From Bacteroidota bacterium (GTDB taxonomy: Bacteria > Bacteroidota > Bacteroidia > 2-12-FULL-35-15), in the NCBI GenBank assembly GCA_021323165.1, contig JAJTCJ010000059.1, positions 1 through 44,461 on the forward strand: DNA of 44,461 nt. Direction: 5' to 3'. Position numbers and translations under genes: made by a program. How positions within the stretch are numbered: the stretch's first letter is position 1; every line of letters starts with the position of its first letter. Below are positions 44,093 to 44,461 of this stretch, one piece after another. The notes under the pieces were generated by a model. That model saw nothing but the letters and a program-made list of their open reading frames with translations. It was not told where the DNA came from and searched no databases.

Positions 44093-44132
44093 AAGCCCTA
44101 ATTAACTCAATAACCAATTAACTAATTAACTA
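44093..44132 (-). repeat. R1 dispersed repeat, reverse copy
   Basis: The plus strand reads AAGCCCTAATTAACTCAATA then ACCAATTAACTAATTAAC, just upstream of the small gene at 44144. A TATCTTTA box (44131-44138) follows it and may serve as that gene's -7 element. Confidence 0.5.
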
Positions 44133-44143
44133 TCTTTACACTC

Positions 44144-44290
44144 ATGAAAAAGTCGATTTTTAGAGTTCTGGCTAAGATAAACAAGGCCATTTTGCCCAAA
44201 TACTACAAAAAAGACCTGAAAAACCTTAAAAAGTGGGAAATGGCAATTGTAGGTTATAAGTATTGGGTAACCACCAATGCTTTGGGATAA
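44144..44290 (+). CDS. Small basic conserved-type protein
   Basis: 48 residues beginning MKKSIFRVLAKINKAILPKY, then basic KKDLKNLKK and ending WEMAIVGYKYWVTTNALG. Short basic proteins with this layout, ending YxxTxNAL, are common in Bacteroidota and are sometimes labelled SsrA-binding protein without good reason. A TATCTTTA box lies 5 bases before the ATG. Function unknown. Confidence 0.65.
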   Translation: MKKSIFRVLAKINKAILPKYYKKDLKNLKKWEMAIVGYKYWVTTNALG

Positions 44291-44320
44291 TTCAGCTAGA
44301 GACTAGAGTGCGGTTGGAAG

Positions 44321-44345
44321 GTCATCCTGAACTTGTTTCAGGATC
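44321..44345. repeat. Short palindromic REP-like repeat
   Basis: GTCATCCTGAACTTGTTTCA then GGATC. TCCTGAA pairs with TTTCAGGA around CTTG, giving a small hairpin 3' of the small gene. Confidence 0.55.
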
Positions 44346-44382
44346 CGCACGCAGATTTGATTGAAAAAAATAACATAAAATA

Positions 44383-44412
44383 TTGCAGATTTAATACAAT
44401 TATGTATCTTTG
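44383..44412 (+). promoter_or_regulatory. Sigma-A-type promoter for rpmE
   Basis: TTG (44383-44385), a 19-base spacer, then TATCTTTG (44405-44412). The ATG follows 28 bases later, after an A-rich AAAAGAAGAA leader. Confidence 0.65.
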
Positions 44413-44440
44413 CAATCCTAAATTAAAAATAAAAGAAGAA

Positions 44441-44461
44441 ATGAAACCAGGAATTCACCCA
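44441..44461 (+). CDS. rpmE: Ribosomal protein L31, first seven codons only
   Basis: The window ends after MKPGIHP, which matches the conserved N-terminus (MKxGIHP) of bacterial L31. The promoter just upstream fits a strongly expressed ribosomal gene. Whether it is the type A or type B form cannot be told from seven residues. Confidence 0.6.

Overview
The window comes from an AT-rich member of the Bacteroidota. Supporting signs are type IX secretion genes (porQ, a PorP/SprF-family protein, a gliding-type C-terminal domain and a Por-type sorting tail), TonB-domain proteins, an S46 dipeptidyl-peptidase, the alternative GlmU-like enzyme, and promoters of the TAnnTTTG type close to many start codons. 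No rRNA, tRNA, CRISPR array, phage or transposase gene was seen.

Layout. 1-7.1 kb is mostly housekeeping: the end of an RsbW-like ATPase, ribD and prmC diverging from one promoter region, a two-domain TonB-C protein, then ligA, a DUF6913-like gene and a GlmU-like nucleotidyltransferase in one tight run. 7.3-12.3 kb holds a small membrane protein, lon, porQ and cmk. 12.5-17.7 kb is a large secreted repeat protein with a gliding-type C-terminus followed by its probable PorP/SprF partner. 18-19.3 kb holds a STAS-like protein and a membrane protein that has a histidine-kinase dimerisation region but no ATPase domain. 19.3-22.5 kb has an unknown gene, a broken M2 peptidase and a 600-base gene-free stretch built from nested palindromes. 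22.5-32.2 kb holds a glycosyltransferase, a MORN-type protein, mnmA, a lipoprotein, a T9SS-exported subtilase, a DPP11-type S46 peptidase, a four-helix-bundle gene and a broken cinA. 32.2-36.9 kb holds a repeat-rich spacer, a V4R hybrid histidine kinase, a DUF3606-like protein, an unknown gene, a broken polytopic membrane protein and an MmcQ/YjbR protein. 37-43.7 kb (all minus strand) holds a beta-barrel protein, a CBM-like secreted protein, an AlkD-like protein, an MgtC/SapB protein and a 1084-residue TolB-propeller amidohydrolase. The right edge has a 48-residue protein and the first codons of rpmE.

How the genes work together. porQ, the PorP/SprF protein, the gliding-type repeat protein and the subtilase are all parts or cargo of type IX secretion. 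The M2, S8 and S46 peptidases and the amidohydrolase suggest a life based on protein and peptide degradation. Sensory functions are represented by two unusual kinase-like proteins.

Two things stand out. First, four genes (the repeat protein, the M2 peptidase, cinA and the membrane protein) are each broken by a short out-of-frame internal deletion, with the conserved block absent rather than shifted. Second, the spacers are full of several interleaved dispersed repeat families. One of these starts at the stop codon of four genes and also flanks the four-helix-bundle gene as inverted copies. Another forms 94%-identical inverted copies on either side of the amidohydrolase gene.
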